NCBI GenBank assembly: GCA_050084515.1 | Contig: CM114271.1 | Span: 11,098,001 to 11,162,000 of the forward strand | DNA: 64,000 nucleotides | Direction of reading: 5' to 3' | Source: Blasia pusilla | Lineage: Eukaryota > Marchantiophyta > Marchantiopsida > Blasiales | Part shown: positions 20,986 to 32,287 of the stretch, one piece after another | Position numbering within the stretch: position 1 is the first letter of the stretch | Layout of the letters: every line of letters begins with the position of its first letter | Position numbers and translations under genes: made by a program | Notes under the pieces: model-generated | Told to the model about the DNA's origin: nothing | The model's database searches: none | The model's input: the letters and a program-made list of their open reading frames with translations, nothing else

Positions 20986-21769
20986 TCGAGCGGCTTTCAA
21001 AGTTGCCTCAAATTTTTCCCGATGCGTGTTCCTCGACGCGTTCAGAGAGGGCCTTTGTTATTTCGTTTCAGTTACTTCCATTTGGTTGCGCTTGGGCTCA
21101 AGGTCCCCTGCTCAACGGTGGCTCTAGCTCCTGCCCACTCGCTCCTTGAATTTTTGCTCCCTAGGTCCCGCTTGCATCTGCCTTCTTCCTTGGTTTTTCC
21201 TTCGCCCTTTCTACGCTTAGCTGTGCTTGACAGGATGCTCACTTTGCGGAAGTTTTAGGTGGTTTCTCAATGGGTGGTCCAACTGTTTGTCCAATAGCTT
21301 TGCATTAAGCCACACACATCAAGCTTGTAGCTCTCCGACTGTCGAGGGTGGGAGGGGGTCAAAGCTCTTGTGAGTGGCCTTGGCATGTGCTATGGGCTAG
21401 TGTTGTTGAAGTTGTGCAATTTTCATGACTTGTAGCTTGCTCCTTGGTCTAAGAGTACTCAAATTGAAGACAAGAGAAAGGGCAACATGGAGACGTAGGA
21501 GACCCTTTACACCGAAATTCTTTTTCGATGAAGCCACCTTGATTACTCTTTCCCTTTCCTTGGGTGGACTTCCTTGTTGTTACTTTTGTTGCCAGACCGG
21601 TCGTTTTGGTTGATGCCGTATATTATGCGCTTGTGTGTTGGGGGTGCTTGCAGGTTGGGAGTTGAAGTTGTTGGAGCGTGTGTGGTGATGCAGCACTTAG
21701 AGAATCGGGAGTAGGATGAGCTGAACCAAGAGTTGGAGGAGCTGCTGGAGGTTCCGAAACAGCAATAGG

Positions 21770-21920
21770 AGTTGCCAAAGGAGCCGAATGGGGAGTTGGA
21801 GCTGCTAAAGGAGCTGACTCGAGAGTGGGAGTTGCTGAGCAATCGGACCTGCCAAAGGAGCCGAATCGGGAGCTGGAGCTACTAAAGGAGCCAACTCGAG
21901 AGTGGGAGCTGCCGATCATT
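21770..21920. repeat. Direct repeat of about 77 bp, Leu/Glu-rich
   Basis: Two copies start at TGCCAAAGGAGCCGAAT (about 21774 and 21851), each followed by CTCGAGAGTGGGAG. In one plus frame this reads as Leu/Glu-rich peptide such as EELLEVPKQQ, like a coiled coil, but a TAG at about 21767 interrupts it. No family was recognised. Confidence 0.5.
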
Positions 21921-22732
21921 GTGTAGAGGACTTGAAATGCAGGAACAACAAAATAGCAACATTAAGAGTAGAGCTCGAAGACACACAATATCTATTGCAT
22001 GTGTAAATGATATATTCGTCAATACAGCTCATAAGCGTACCAATAGCTAGAGCAATGGCTTGTAACATTTCATTGAATGAGTAAAGATCCGATGTTACCT
22101 ACGTTCAAATGAGACATGATGTTACTTGAGGAGAAGTGCGCATAGTGAGTTTGTAACACATAAATACTTATACTCTATAAGGTCTTGTAAGCCGTGACAC
22201 CTTTTCGAAAAGCAAGAGGTCCATTAAATCAACGGATCTCCCTCATGCAACGGATTTGACTATCTTCGAGAACAGAAAATTCGAATGATTAAAAAAAGAA
22301 CTGTTTTCACGGCGGAAGTTCCAAAACCCTAAGGACCCCCAACGGCTTAAAAAAAACCCATCCAAAAATTAAGAATCGCAGAACTACATATCAGACCGTT
22401 TGGAAACGCCGCATTTAGTTGGGCCAAAATACCACGTGTCAGATGCTCACGTGTTTAGGTGGGGAGAAGGCACTCTCCCATAGTAGTATAGATGATATCT
22501 CTAGTAAAATTTTTTATTAGAGATACACTCAAATTAAAACAAAATATCTCTAATAAATGTTTATTCGAGAGATCATGTTTTAATTTGCGTGCATCCATCG
22601 TACACTATTTCTGGGAAAATAGATAAATCTCAAATTGTGGGACCGTGAGTGTGATCATGCGACGTTGGATGGCGATCTAACGGTGGTAACGTTTCCTTGC
22701 ACGCGGCAAAACTTGAAAGAAGAGCAACTTCT

Positions 22733-22818
22733 GGGCCCAATGGGCAACTTCTAGGACCAATACGCACCGTTAGCGAGGTAAGTGCCCCGCGACGTTAGCA
22801 GGAGAAGCTTTAGGGTTT
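22733..22818 (+). promoter_or_regulatory. Site II motif and telo-box ahead of SmD3
   Basis: GGGCCCAATGGGC (22733-22745) contains the plant site-II core GGCCCA. TTAGGGTTT (22810-22818) is a telo-box. In plants this pair typically marks promoters of ribosomal-protein and RNA-processing genes active in dividing cells. Their spacing and position about 200-280 bp before the SmD3 start codon fit that role. Confidence 0.6.
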
Positions 22819-23015
22819 CTTGCCTGATTTCTTGATGGACTCGGTTTGAGCGAAGTTCAAGTTCAGGAAGGCAAACAAAGAAACCTTCATAGTTTGAGAG
22901 GACGAGAAATAACCATCTTGTTCTCTGGATTGTCGTGGCTCTCGTGGTTATCCAGCGCGATCAAGTTGCGGATGCTAGAGCGGTTTATTTTGGCCGCTTT
23001 GCACAGTTTTGCATA

Positions 23016-24557
23016 ATGAGCAAGAGTCTAGGGATACCGGTGAAGCTGCTTCATGAGGCGGAGGGGCACATTGTGACAGTGGAGCTGAAGAGTGGCGAGC
23101 ACTACCGGGGTTCTCTCATCGAATGTGAGGACAACTGGAATTGCCAGCTTGATAACATTACGTACACAGCCAAGGTAAGCAAGGAGTTTCACTTATGAGA
23201 TTTTGGGGTTTTTGGTCGGTCGGCCCGATGAAAGATTTAATCACGAGCTTCGGAAACAATTTAGCCTCATTTTCCCCACAGCTTATGGTTCACACTTTAA
23301 TGGTTTGAATTTCAAAGGTAGCTGTAAACCCTGGTTTCCGAGCCAATTGGTTTAGACGAGTTACGTAATCTTGAGAGTGCCCGCATGTGCGTCGTTTATA
23401 TTTTGAGGCTGACTCATGTCAGTTTTATTATTTTCACCAAGCTCTAAATCGTATGGCGGTCTCTTTGTTGCTTTTTTTTTCCCGTATAATCACATTTTTT
23501 CGTTGCGATTGTCTTAGGATGGGAAGGTGTCTCAACTTGAGCATGTCTTCATCCGTGGGAGCAAAGTGAGGTACGCAAGCTTTCTGGGGTTTTCCGTTGA
23601 GTTGACTGGTTTGTCAAGTGACAGACGTATCTTTTACATTTTGGATGATACGAATCGAGAGTGAAAATGGTGGTAGGGTTGACGTTAGGATATCGGTGTC
23701 ATTTTTCATGTCTAATGTATGCATGTATGTGGTGTGTGTGCCTGCGAGCTGAATTCCTAAACTGTGTTACAGGTTTATGATCATCCCCGACATGCTCAAG
23801 AATGCTCCCATGTTCAAGCGCTTGGACGCCAAAATCAAGGTACGTGGATCGTCTTCGGGTTCTTTTTCTGGTGCATTTAGAAGCCGTCTTGTTCTCTTAT
23901 CACACTGGTAGTTAAGATTTTCTCTGCATGCCCTTATGTCTGTTTGTCAAAGCATTTGATTTTGCCTCTCTCTAGGATATCAATTCGAATTTTCTCACAT
24001 TGTCTGAGGGAGTCCATCCGTTTGTTCAGAAAGTATTAAGCACATCTATAAAAGAAAGTTTGTTTGCTCTCAAAATTTTACTGCACTCACACTTAAGGGC
24101 ATCCATACAGGGCAAGGGTTCCACAGGACTTGGAGTTGGTCGTGGACGAGCTGTTGCTTTGCGTGCTAAGGTAATTCTGAGGACTATTGCCTTGGGTTTG
24201 CGCAACCTCATTTGATCCGGATTACCAGTGAAGGTTATGAGAACGGGATCGGATGCTGCTGAATCTCTTATGTTACCTCTGATTTGATTCTGTTCCCAGT
24301 TAAGGGTGACTGTAAAAGCCATTCTCCTTGTACAAATGTATTCTGAGTAATAATGATAGTAAAGGATCAACTTATTCTCTGATTTGAGGTGGTTTTGGCA
24401 CAGCAAATGGTGATGGAAGTTGGAAGGTCTTCTTTTCATCACAGTAATGGTTTAATTCATGTTCTATTGTTTTTGGTTTTATTCACAGGCTCGTTCTGCA
24501 GCCCGGGGTACAGTTCCAGCACCCCCTGCAAGAGGAGCTGCACCTCTGAGGAGATGA
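23016..24557 (+). CDS. SmD3: Small nuclear ribonucleoprotein SmD3, five exons
   Basis: Exons 23016-23174, 23518-23570, 23773-23839, 24111-24170 and 24489-24557 (all GT-AG) join to 408 nt, 135 aa plus stop. SmD3 is one of seven Sm proteins that form the ring on U1, U2, U4 and U5 snRNAs in the spliceosome. Sm1 is residues about 5-40 ([27 protein letters not shown]). Sm2 is about 60-77 ([18 protein letters not shown]). The tail has RG/RA-rich stretches ([20 protein letters not shown]), substrates for arginine methylation in this family. The ATG at 23016 ([10 protein letters not shown]) matches the family start; an in-frame ATG at 22935 would add 27 residues not found in the family. Gene length and all motifs are normal, so it is probably functional. 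The next gene is convergent. Confidence 0.96.
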
Positions 24558-25335
24558 GTTGGCTGCAGTTTGAAGCCTCCTCTCTCATTGTGATGTTACT
24601 GCCAAAAATCGCACTACAGCATCGGTTGTATTGGGTGTGAATGCTTCAGTTGTTGCCAACTGATTTCTGCAGACATAGTTCTTTGTGCAGCCTTGTTATT
24701 ATATGCAGACTTTAAGAGGTGCAATGGGGAGAGAAGAGATGAATTGCTTGTGGACCTCTTGGAGATCTTTGCCAGGCCAGTTGTCATACAGACTTAGTTT
24801 CGCTGCACTTCAGATACTCCTTCAGCCACAGGGGTTGCAACCTCTATAGCTTGGAAGTGAATTAGCCTTGCAGGAGCAGGTATGCTGGAAGGATCCTGTA
24901 TCCATCAGAATTTTACGCAAAGATTTTGAATGTACATTTGAAGATTTGCTAGTCTGTCAAGTCTTCTCCAATTTTCCTTTACTGTACCCAAGTTTCTTAA
25001 ATGAATGTTTCACTCCAGTGTTTCTGTTCATCTTCATCAGCATAAGGGAGATGTATGTGTCCATGTACATTCAAGCATGTACCTGTACGCAGAGCTATCC
25101 CGAGAGTCACTGTGGCGTCGAGGTGGTCTACAGGTGTGGAAGAATGCTCTCAACCTGCGAGTTGGTGCAGGGTTTTTGAACTAGTAATATGAGATAGAGT
25201 GCTGCTTGTAATGATCACAAAACGTTGTTTTCCAAGTTGTATGCAGTTAGGCAGCTCTACCTGAACACTTATGAGCTTGTGGGTGTGCAAAATTGTTCAC
25301 AAATGACTGTATCCCAAGAGAACCTTGGCTTTCTG
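24558..25335. other. 3' untranslated and intergenic region between convergent genes
   Basis: The 778 bp between the stop codons of SmD3 (+) and the WD40 gene (-) should hold both 3' UTRs. No coding signal was seen; the plus-strand open frame at 24868-25179 has no recognisable family. Confidence 0.6.
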
Positions 25336-28300
25336 CTAGTTACATGCAAACAGGAGATTTTCTAGGTCCTGCAGATCTGTGCAAGTGCAGTATTTCCTTA
25401 GAAAGTGCAATTGCACTGGTCCATTCTCATTGGCTAGGGCAAATGTGTACTCTCCTGCTTCCTTGCTAATTCTTCTGGACATCTCAAAACAGACCATCTT
25501 ATCTCCTGTACCATTTATAGGAAATGTCTCAGAGATCATTGGAGTATCGTGTTGATCCAGTAGATTCCACATGTACACATGTGATACACTCGCCACAAAG
25601 AAAATGGAGGAATTTGCTGGAGACCATTGCGCAGAGACTATCTGCTCACTGGGTGCATCACAATGCCATATCCACGTTCGCCATGGCTGGTAACTGTCTA
25701 TTGTGAAGAGAGCAATAGTTCCATCTGCATATGCAACTAGGAAGCAGTCTTGCAGGAAAGGGGAGAAGGACACGCTCATAATTGGGCTAGGTAGAGAATT
25801 TAACTGGCTGGTCGCTTTACGAGAATAATTACTTGACGACCTAAATCCTCTGCTGGGAGTGTCTAGGAGGCTCGTTTTGACTAGTGTTCCGTCCCCAAAT
25901 GCCACAAAGATCTCATGTTGGACATCTGGAATTTCGATGAGTGAGTTGGCTTCAGGGATTGCAGTGGCCAGCTTTCCAGGGTAGGGGGGTATGACAATTA
26001 CCAAACCTGTTCTTATGAGATAGAAAGATGCCTCGTTCTGCATCCCTGGATCACTGCTCCGCGATGCCTTCACAATGAGCTCCTTGACCACCCACGTGAA
26101 CATATTACCCATTTTGTCCAGGGTCAAAAGTTTGAGGAACTTACCGGCCGGATTACCTCCTGGGTTGCTGGTCACAACTCCCATACTATTGCCGACAAAT
26201 TTCACACTGCAAATAGGGGCAGTATGGTTGTCTTGGATCCTGTAGCTCGTGGAGTAGGTAGGCACCAAGGAAGTAGGTACGGTATTTAAGGTCCAGCCGG
26301 CGGCGCCCCTTTCTGGAAGACTCCACAGCGCCAAGCTTCCCGTGTCAGTACCAGCCACCACTATTCCTTGATGGCCAGCTCTTACAGGCGTACTACATGA
26401 GGCGCAAAGTGGGGTTCCTTCCAAAAGAAGGATGTTGTGGAGACTACACGAAGATCGAAGGATGTAAACGCAAATGCAACCCTGGTGAGGTGAAGAATCT
26501 CCAGGTCCATATCCACAGAGCAATGCGGAGTTGCTTAACTCTGTGAAAGCAACGAATTCAACCTTACGTCCTGTGTCGAAACCATCGCTGCAAGCTAGTA
26601 TCTGTGATCTGCTACTCATTTTCCCCGCGCACTGCTCTTCACCCATAGTGTTGCCGAGGCTGTGTAATACCTGTGAAATCAAAGTAACACTGCCGTTTAA
26701 GTTACTGGTGAAGTGCCAATGAAAACTTTGCAAATCTGGTCTACACGGTAACGACAGAACGCTTGCTAGATAAATCAATGTCAGGCACACTGTCTAGGGA
26801 GGTTCGCTCTCCTGTTCTCGAGCGAGAGGGAACAGAAGTCCGCATAGACTTATGAACCAGAAGCCCGCATAGACTTTCGGTTGATAGTTCACGACCGTAG
26901 TTACAGAGCTTCTGGAAGGTTTGTGAACCGAGGAACTGCTAGTAATTGAGGAAATCCACCACAGGAAGGAAAGTACAAAATTTTCGTGCTCCAATCCGAG
27001 CACGAAAATTTTGTACATACCTTTCTCGAAGTAATGGAAATATCTTAAGTTCTTAATGGCCCGCAATGCCCAATCTGAGAGTTTCTCGACACCTTCAAAA
27101 GATGCACAATCGTTATACGTGAGCTCAATCGAAGGGTTTCTTTGAAGCTTGTAAGCTACCAAATCTTTTTTGAAAAATCTTTGGGTTTTCTTTCTACTAG
27201 GTTAATATTAGGTCTAAAGGTCCACGACTGCCGGTGACAGCACCAATTCTCTTGGAGTTAAATCTAGGGGTCTCGTTGTCCCAAGCCGATAATTTACTAC
27301 CATCTAAGGGATATGATGTACTTGGATTTCTTTGATTCACGTGAAATTACGTCCGAAACAAGCGTGGGCTCCATTTTTGAATCCTGTTGGTTCGCTCGTG
27401 TTTCCTGACTGACTTTTTAGGGGAGCTACCACATTCTCTTGCAAGGGTTCACCATACAGTAAAGTGAAAGTTTTTTTTTCCCCTTACGTTATCTGAGAAA
27501 CACCACGATCATGCGGGAACTTTTCACCAGCCTTGTGGTTTTTTAGTTTCCTGTTACTTTTCCATAGTTTATGTTATTCATTTCCTACTGAAAGAGATAA
27601 ATAATGGATTGATGTCTCCTAGCAGCAATGACTGGAAACTTGCTTCATTGTTTGTATGACTTATCAGTGAATGTGCAACCTAGATTACAGCGATCTACCA
27701 CCTGGCAGGAAATCGTACGCATTTCTGGAAACTTGGAAATTCAGGGTGAGGAAGGATCCTAAATATATGGATATTTACCAGTTGGAAGGGACGCCCGGTG
27801 AGAGTCTCAATAACGTTTGCTGCGTGAGTGAGGAAGTTCTCGAGGTGAATCTCTTGGACATTTCTCGTCTGGGAGGTCGAGAAATGTTTGTTTAAATAAT
27901 GGTTGAGGTCAGTTGCACAAAGAGGATTTAAATTTGATGGTGTCACGTCCTCGGGGACCATAGAGGCCACAGATGCCCGAACTACCTGCTTGTGTGGAAC
28001 ACCTGGATCTCATGAGAAGCAAGGAAGGTCTCCTCATACCAAACCCCATTTCACATTTTGATGTGCACCCGGTCTCTGCATTCATCAATGTCTTTGTGGG
28101 TAAAGATTTTCATATTCAGAACCGTTTCACATAATGTTTTAAAGTCCTTATGTTGCCCACTAGCTTATGAAAGGCAAGAAACTATCTCAATTGAAGGTTT
28201 CCTGAACCACTTAGAGTTTCTGTCCTTGGCTGGACACATACGAGAAATGGTCGTGAGTGTTAAGAGCGCAAAAACCCAGAATGCCTGGCACTACCCCAAG

Positions 28301-29616
28301 TTACTCATAATCTGTTCCATGTACTTGTATAGGTGTGCCGAAACGCTACACAATGCCAATCAGCAGTGGGATTCGTACCCACGCCCTTTCGGACCAGTAC
28401 CTAAAACTGGCGCCTTAGACCAACTCGGCCATATTGACATGCACACAATTGTAAAATAAAATAAAATAACACAAATTTTGAATAAGTTCAAGGGGGATCC
28501 GCTTACAACCTCGGTAGTCTGTGTCAACTTGTTCCCGGTCCAAGCATCCAAATCCGTCTGTGTAGTTCTGCAGTCCCTTGCACACGACTCCACTTTGACA
28601 GCCGTGACGTGATCTTGACAATACAAAGTTTCCGATACTTCTTTGAATTTTACAGCAATTTCCTGGAGGATCTGCCTCCGCCCACAGCAATTGGGACGAG
28701 ATCCTTCAGAAGTAGAAGCATTGCTGGAAAGAGCCGCACTCCAAATCCGCACCACATCGGTGGCGCTGCGTCTGTCCATCTGCAAATCCATATGCTGCTC
28801 TTTAGCCCCAAATCTGTTGTCGTGTTGGAATCAGTCAGTTTTAATGACGATAAGCAGGTGGATCGTTCTCACGTCCATTTTTCAGGGTTACTTGTTGGTT
28901 GCATGAATCGGACGTGAGCGTCATTGTGGGGAGCGAACCGCATCTTCACAATTCCTACAAGTCTTCACAATTCTTACAACAATTTGAAACTCTTCTCCTG
29001 GTTAATCAACAATGATCCCGTTTTCAGGACGAAATTGTACACGCGTTGGATTAGCGCTCATGGTCTTGAAAGTTGAAATTATCTGAAGATCTTATTCCCC
29101 GTTTCACACGCGTCTAACCAATAAGCAAGTAGGCTCTCATTTGATAATTAACGTCGATGCACAGATTCAAGATTTGCTTACGGATTCTGACTGTCAATCT
29201 CTCGATTGCAAGTTGAGTTTCAAGATTCCAGGTGAACATGACCAGTCATAAATTCAAAAAATAGACATTTCTTCATACCAGCACTTCTTCCGATGTTGTT
29301 AACTTCCTCCGCAGTAAAGATCCTAGCGGTTGAAGTGAACTACTGTTTAAGGTACTATCCAGAAGTTTATAGTTGGTCAAAAGGGACAAATCCAAAATAA
29401 GACCAGTAGATTTCAGGAAAATGGCCCATTGAACAAGCGAGTTCGAGCACAGACCTCACCACTGGTGTCGTCTTCACCACCGAAGTCAGTTTCATAAGAT
29501 TCGAACTCATCGAAGCCATTGTCGTAGTGATCAAACACACGCGATTCCTCTATAGCTCTGGGGGACTCCACCTTGCATTTCGCGATTTTCTTTCTCAATT
29601 TTCTAGATTCTCCCAT
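25336..29616 (-). CDS. WD40 protein like WDR60/DYNC2I1, dynein-2 intermediate chain
   Basis: Supported minus-strand exons are 29460-29616 (MGESRKLRKKIAKCKV; acidic FDEFESYETDFGGEDD like the YEDDFE tract of WDR60), about 28820-28507 (CRDCRTTQTDLDAWT, reminiscent of the STQT motifs), 27868-27778 (HLENFLTHAANVIETL), about 27165-27021 (LVAYKLQRNPSIELTY..YFEK) and the long last exon 26670-25336. The last exon, about 444 aa, is a C-terminal WD40 propeller (VVAGTDTGSLALWSLPE, SVSFSPFLQDCFLVAYADGT, VSHVYMWNLLD). WDR60 is an intermediate chain of cytoplasmic dynein 2, which drives retrograde intraflagellar transport. In the plant lineage it would serve motile sperm. Splice sites were read by eye, further exons between 28.9 and 29.4 kb are likely, and the N-terminus may be incomplete. 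The gene could be another dynein intermediate chain (WDR34-like), but the N-terminal acidic tract favours WDR60. Confidence 0.65.
26973..27016 (-). other. Perfect 18-bp hairpin on the 5' splice site of a WD40-gene intron
   Basis: GTACAAAATTTTCGTGCT (26973-26990) and its exact reverse complement (26999-27016) flank an 8-nt loop. On the minus strand the exon ends at 27021 and the intron begins GTATGTAC, so the first bases of the intron enter the stem. In the transcript the splice donor would sit at the base of this hairpin. Confidence 0.9.
28359..28438 (-). tRNA. tRNA-Leu (anticodon UAG)
   Basis: An 80-nt tRNA reads on the minus strand. Box A is TGGCCGAGTTGGTCTAAGG, the anticodon arm CCAGT-TTTAGGT-ACTGG gives anticodon TAG, a long variable arm TCCGAAAGGGC marks a class II tRNA, and the T arm is GTGGG-TACGAAT-CCCAC. 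The acceptor stem GTCAATA/TGCTGAT has one mismatch and one end G-U pair. It lies in an intron of the WD40 gene (between exons ending 28507 and starting 27868), in the same orientation. No run of four T follows closely. It may be functional or slightly decayed. Confidence 0.88.
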
Positions 29617-30054
29617 GTTTCTCGGCGCTCTTGATCCAGAAATCAGTTATCTTCAAGAAACGCTCTCCACTTCCTCTAGGCTGCCTTGCCGCTTATTTCC
29701 ATGGCAAACATAAATTCTTGAGGCTTTCAATTTCTTTTGATCATTGACGGTAATAACCGACCTCGCTCATGGAACACGTGATCAATAGCACAGATTGTGC
29801 TTGTATCAAGGATTTGGCACCGCCTTCATCCCATATGTATTATGTGTCATGAACAAACCGCCAATTGAAGATTCGCAATCAAGGGACACTCGACGCCCTC
29901 TCGCCCGGTTTTTAGGTTTTAGACCGTCTTCACCGAAAGCCATAAACTGCCGCGGTTTTGCATTGATTGCGAGGCCCGGTACAATCAGCGGGCAGGTAGT
30001 AAAAAACTAATTTTGCAAGTAAATAACAAGTAATCTATGGCCTTCGGTCTTCAC

Positions 30055-30120
30055 ACACCTTCTTCAAACCCCCAACCACCGAACCATATGTGGTTGGTTG
30101 GGGGGGTTTGAGGAAGGTGT
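30055..30120. repeat. Inverted repeat (hairpin)
   Basis: ACACCTTCTTCAAACCCCC (30055-) pairs with GGGGGTTTGAGGAAGGTGT (to 30120), with further pairing CAACCACC / GGTTGGTTG around a short loop. It could be a foldback element end or a small MITE core. Confidence 0.75.
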
Positions 30121-32191
30121 TTACAGAGTTTGGATCCATTTGGCACGGATATTATGTTTAGTATTGCCCGCGAGACTAGCTTCCTTGTGAGAAAGGCACT
30201 CCTCCATGCGAGATTCTTTTATTCTTGCTGATCTTTACATGACGCGAGAGGTGGAGGTGGCTGATGTTGTAATAACGTATTCTATGCGAGAAGTTGTGCG
30301 AGCCCAAGTGGTGGCACAAGGGAGATTGCTATAAGGAGTGGTGGAGGAAGCGGCAAAGAAGACCCATATTCATAGTCGACTTCACATGGACGAGGAGTTG
30401 TCCCCCCGAGCCATAGAGATGTACGGGGCTATGGGGGAGAGGTTTGACTCGCTCCTCATGGATTGTGCTCATCATCTCTAGTCGAGAAATGGGTTGTTCT
30501 TAGCTACTGCGATTATTTATTGTAGGCAACGGGTTTCCATAGCTTTGCAGTGTGCCCAGGCTAATGGGCTTTTTTGGTGGGCTTAGGCTATAGGAGACGT
30601 CGGCACTAGAGGCCCACTTAGTAGTAGTCATAGTTCTCTTGGTGTTGTTGCTATTGCCTCTGCTGGTGGTGAGTTTAGTCGATAGGGGGGAATGCCCCCT
30701 TCTTCTTCTTCATGGCTGGTTGTGGCCTTTGGGTACTTGACTCTTCGAGTCCCTCTCTTTTGTATTTATGATGGGTTTTCCATCATGCGTTTTTATTGAG
30801 GTTCATCATCGCTTTTCTTCCTCACCTCACTCGCGTCACCAGTGGTGATCATTTGTTGAGAGAGGGACTCCATCTCATCATCGTATTTTTATTTTATTTT
30901 TGCTTAGTTGGTCTCCAACATCTCCTTGGGCCTAGTCAACTCAATATTTACGAACCAAGAATCTTAAAAGACCTTCACTAGAGTTCCAAGAAAACTCTCA
31001 AATTGACTTGTGCACATTCCATTCTCTTGTTCACTACAAAGCACTCTCATGACTCTCACGCGCATACACATCGTTTCACAACCTATGTCGTTGTCACACA
31101 TGTATAAATAAATCTACACTAACATCTATATTAATATCGGAGAGTGCCTCTTCATTTGGAAATCTCCTTTCCTCTTGATACTTGGCACTCTCAGGCAATG
31201 AGATCACTCGCCTTCTAAACCAATAGGATCATTAGAAATTAATTTAAAATGGTATTTGAGAATTTTGAGAATATAGCACGTAATTTAAACTCGTGAATCG
31301 CATGGACTTACACTAGTAACACAAAATAGATACACATCATATCCATATGTACACCATTACACAAGGATGCCACACAATCGACCCCTAAGTTGGTGATTTC
31401 TCAAACACCGGTCTCGTGTGTCGTGGAAGCTTGCATTCAGCAAGTTATATTCTCCGTACTGATCTTCACCCAAACACACTCATATTACCCACAATTTGGA
31501 TGAACCACCACCCTTGCGTCTCCCTAGCCTTGGCCACCCTTCAAGCTCAGCAGATCTAGATGGGTCAAATATCGACCTAGTTCTTCCCTCCCCAACACAC
31601 GCAAGTCCCAACTTGCGTTTCCAACTACCTAATGGATCTCGAACGAGTCTCTAATTGGGACTCAATATCTAAGTGATGGATAAAGGTCTAAGGTTGGTTT
31701 CCAAGGTAGGGTTTAGATTCCAATCATCCTTGGAGAACCTGCCCTTATATATAGTTTTAGAAATTCCGACCCCTCGCTACCTCTAGGGAATTCTTCTCAG
31801 GCGGCTCCTTATGGCCCTCAACCAAACTATCATTCCAATAGTTTTGTGATGGTTTCTAGATCTTTGATGATGCATTTCACCATATTTTTAGTGCGTTGGA
31901 ATTGGCCTCTCAAAGGATTTCTAATGCCACCTTATTAATCCCAAATGCATATGGGGTATAGTTAGTATGACCTCAAACATGGAGAACCCCCAAACACTCA
32001 ATCAAGTTCTAAGTGAAGTTGTAGTTCCCTTGGTGCCAAACTCTTGTGGGACTTGAAAAATTTTCAAGTCCCGCTTGATGTTTGGTCTTTCTTTGCTAGA
32101 TTGCAACCTCATTGTTGGAGATGCCCATCAAGGCTCACATTTTGCTTCTCGGGTCTATGGTCGCAAGGCTACGACAGACACTACTTAATGA

Positions 32192-32193
<2 letters not shown>

Positions 32194-32283
<90 letters not shown>
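32194..32283. repeat. CT/GA microsatellite, about 90 bp
   Basis: An uninterrupted run of TC dinucleotides, about 45 repeats, then CCCTCC. An 85-aa open frame over it (32044-32301) is an artefact. Confidence 0.98.

Positions 32284-32287
<4 letters not shown>

Larger units (their letters stand above)
19691..22730. other. AT-rich intergenic stretch, no gene recognised
   Basis: No coding region is supported. A Helitron-like start (CTATATTATTAAAAGAGG) lies near 19920, and a small hairpin GGGAGA..TCTCCC followed by CTAGT lies near 22458-22500; neither is proof of a Helitron. Tandem repeats occur at 20900-20985 and 21770-21920. Confidence 0.5.

Noticed and set aside
19918-22500. Helitron from CTATATTATTAAAAGAGG to hairpin plus CTAGT
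   Set aside because: The first base is C rather than T, the hairpin is short and distant from CTAGT, and no Rep/helicase remnant was seen. A guess only.
27671-28459. Plus-strand open frames antisense to the WD40 gene
   Set aside because: Minus-strand exons with splice sites (27778-27868) and a tRNA explain the region; the plus frames have no recognisable family.
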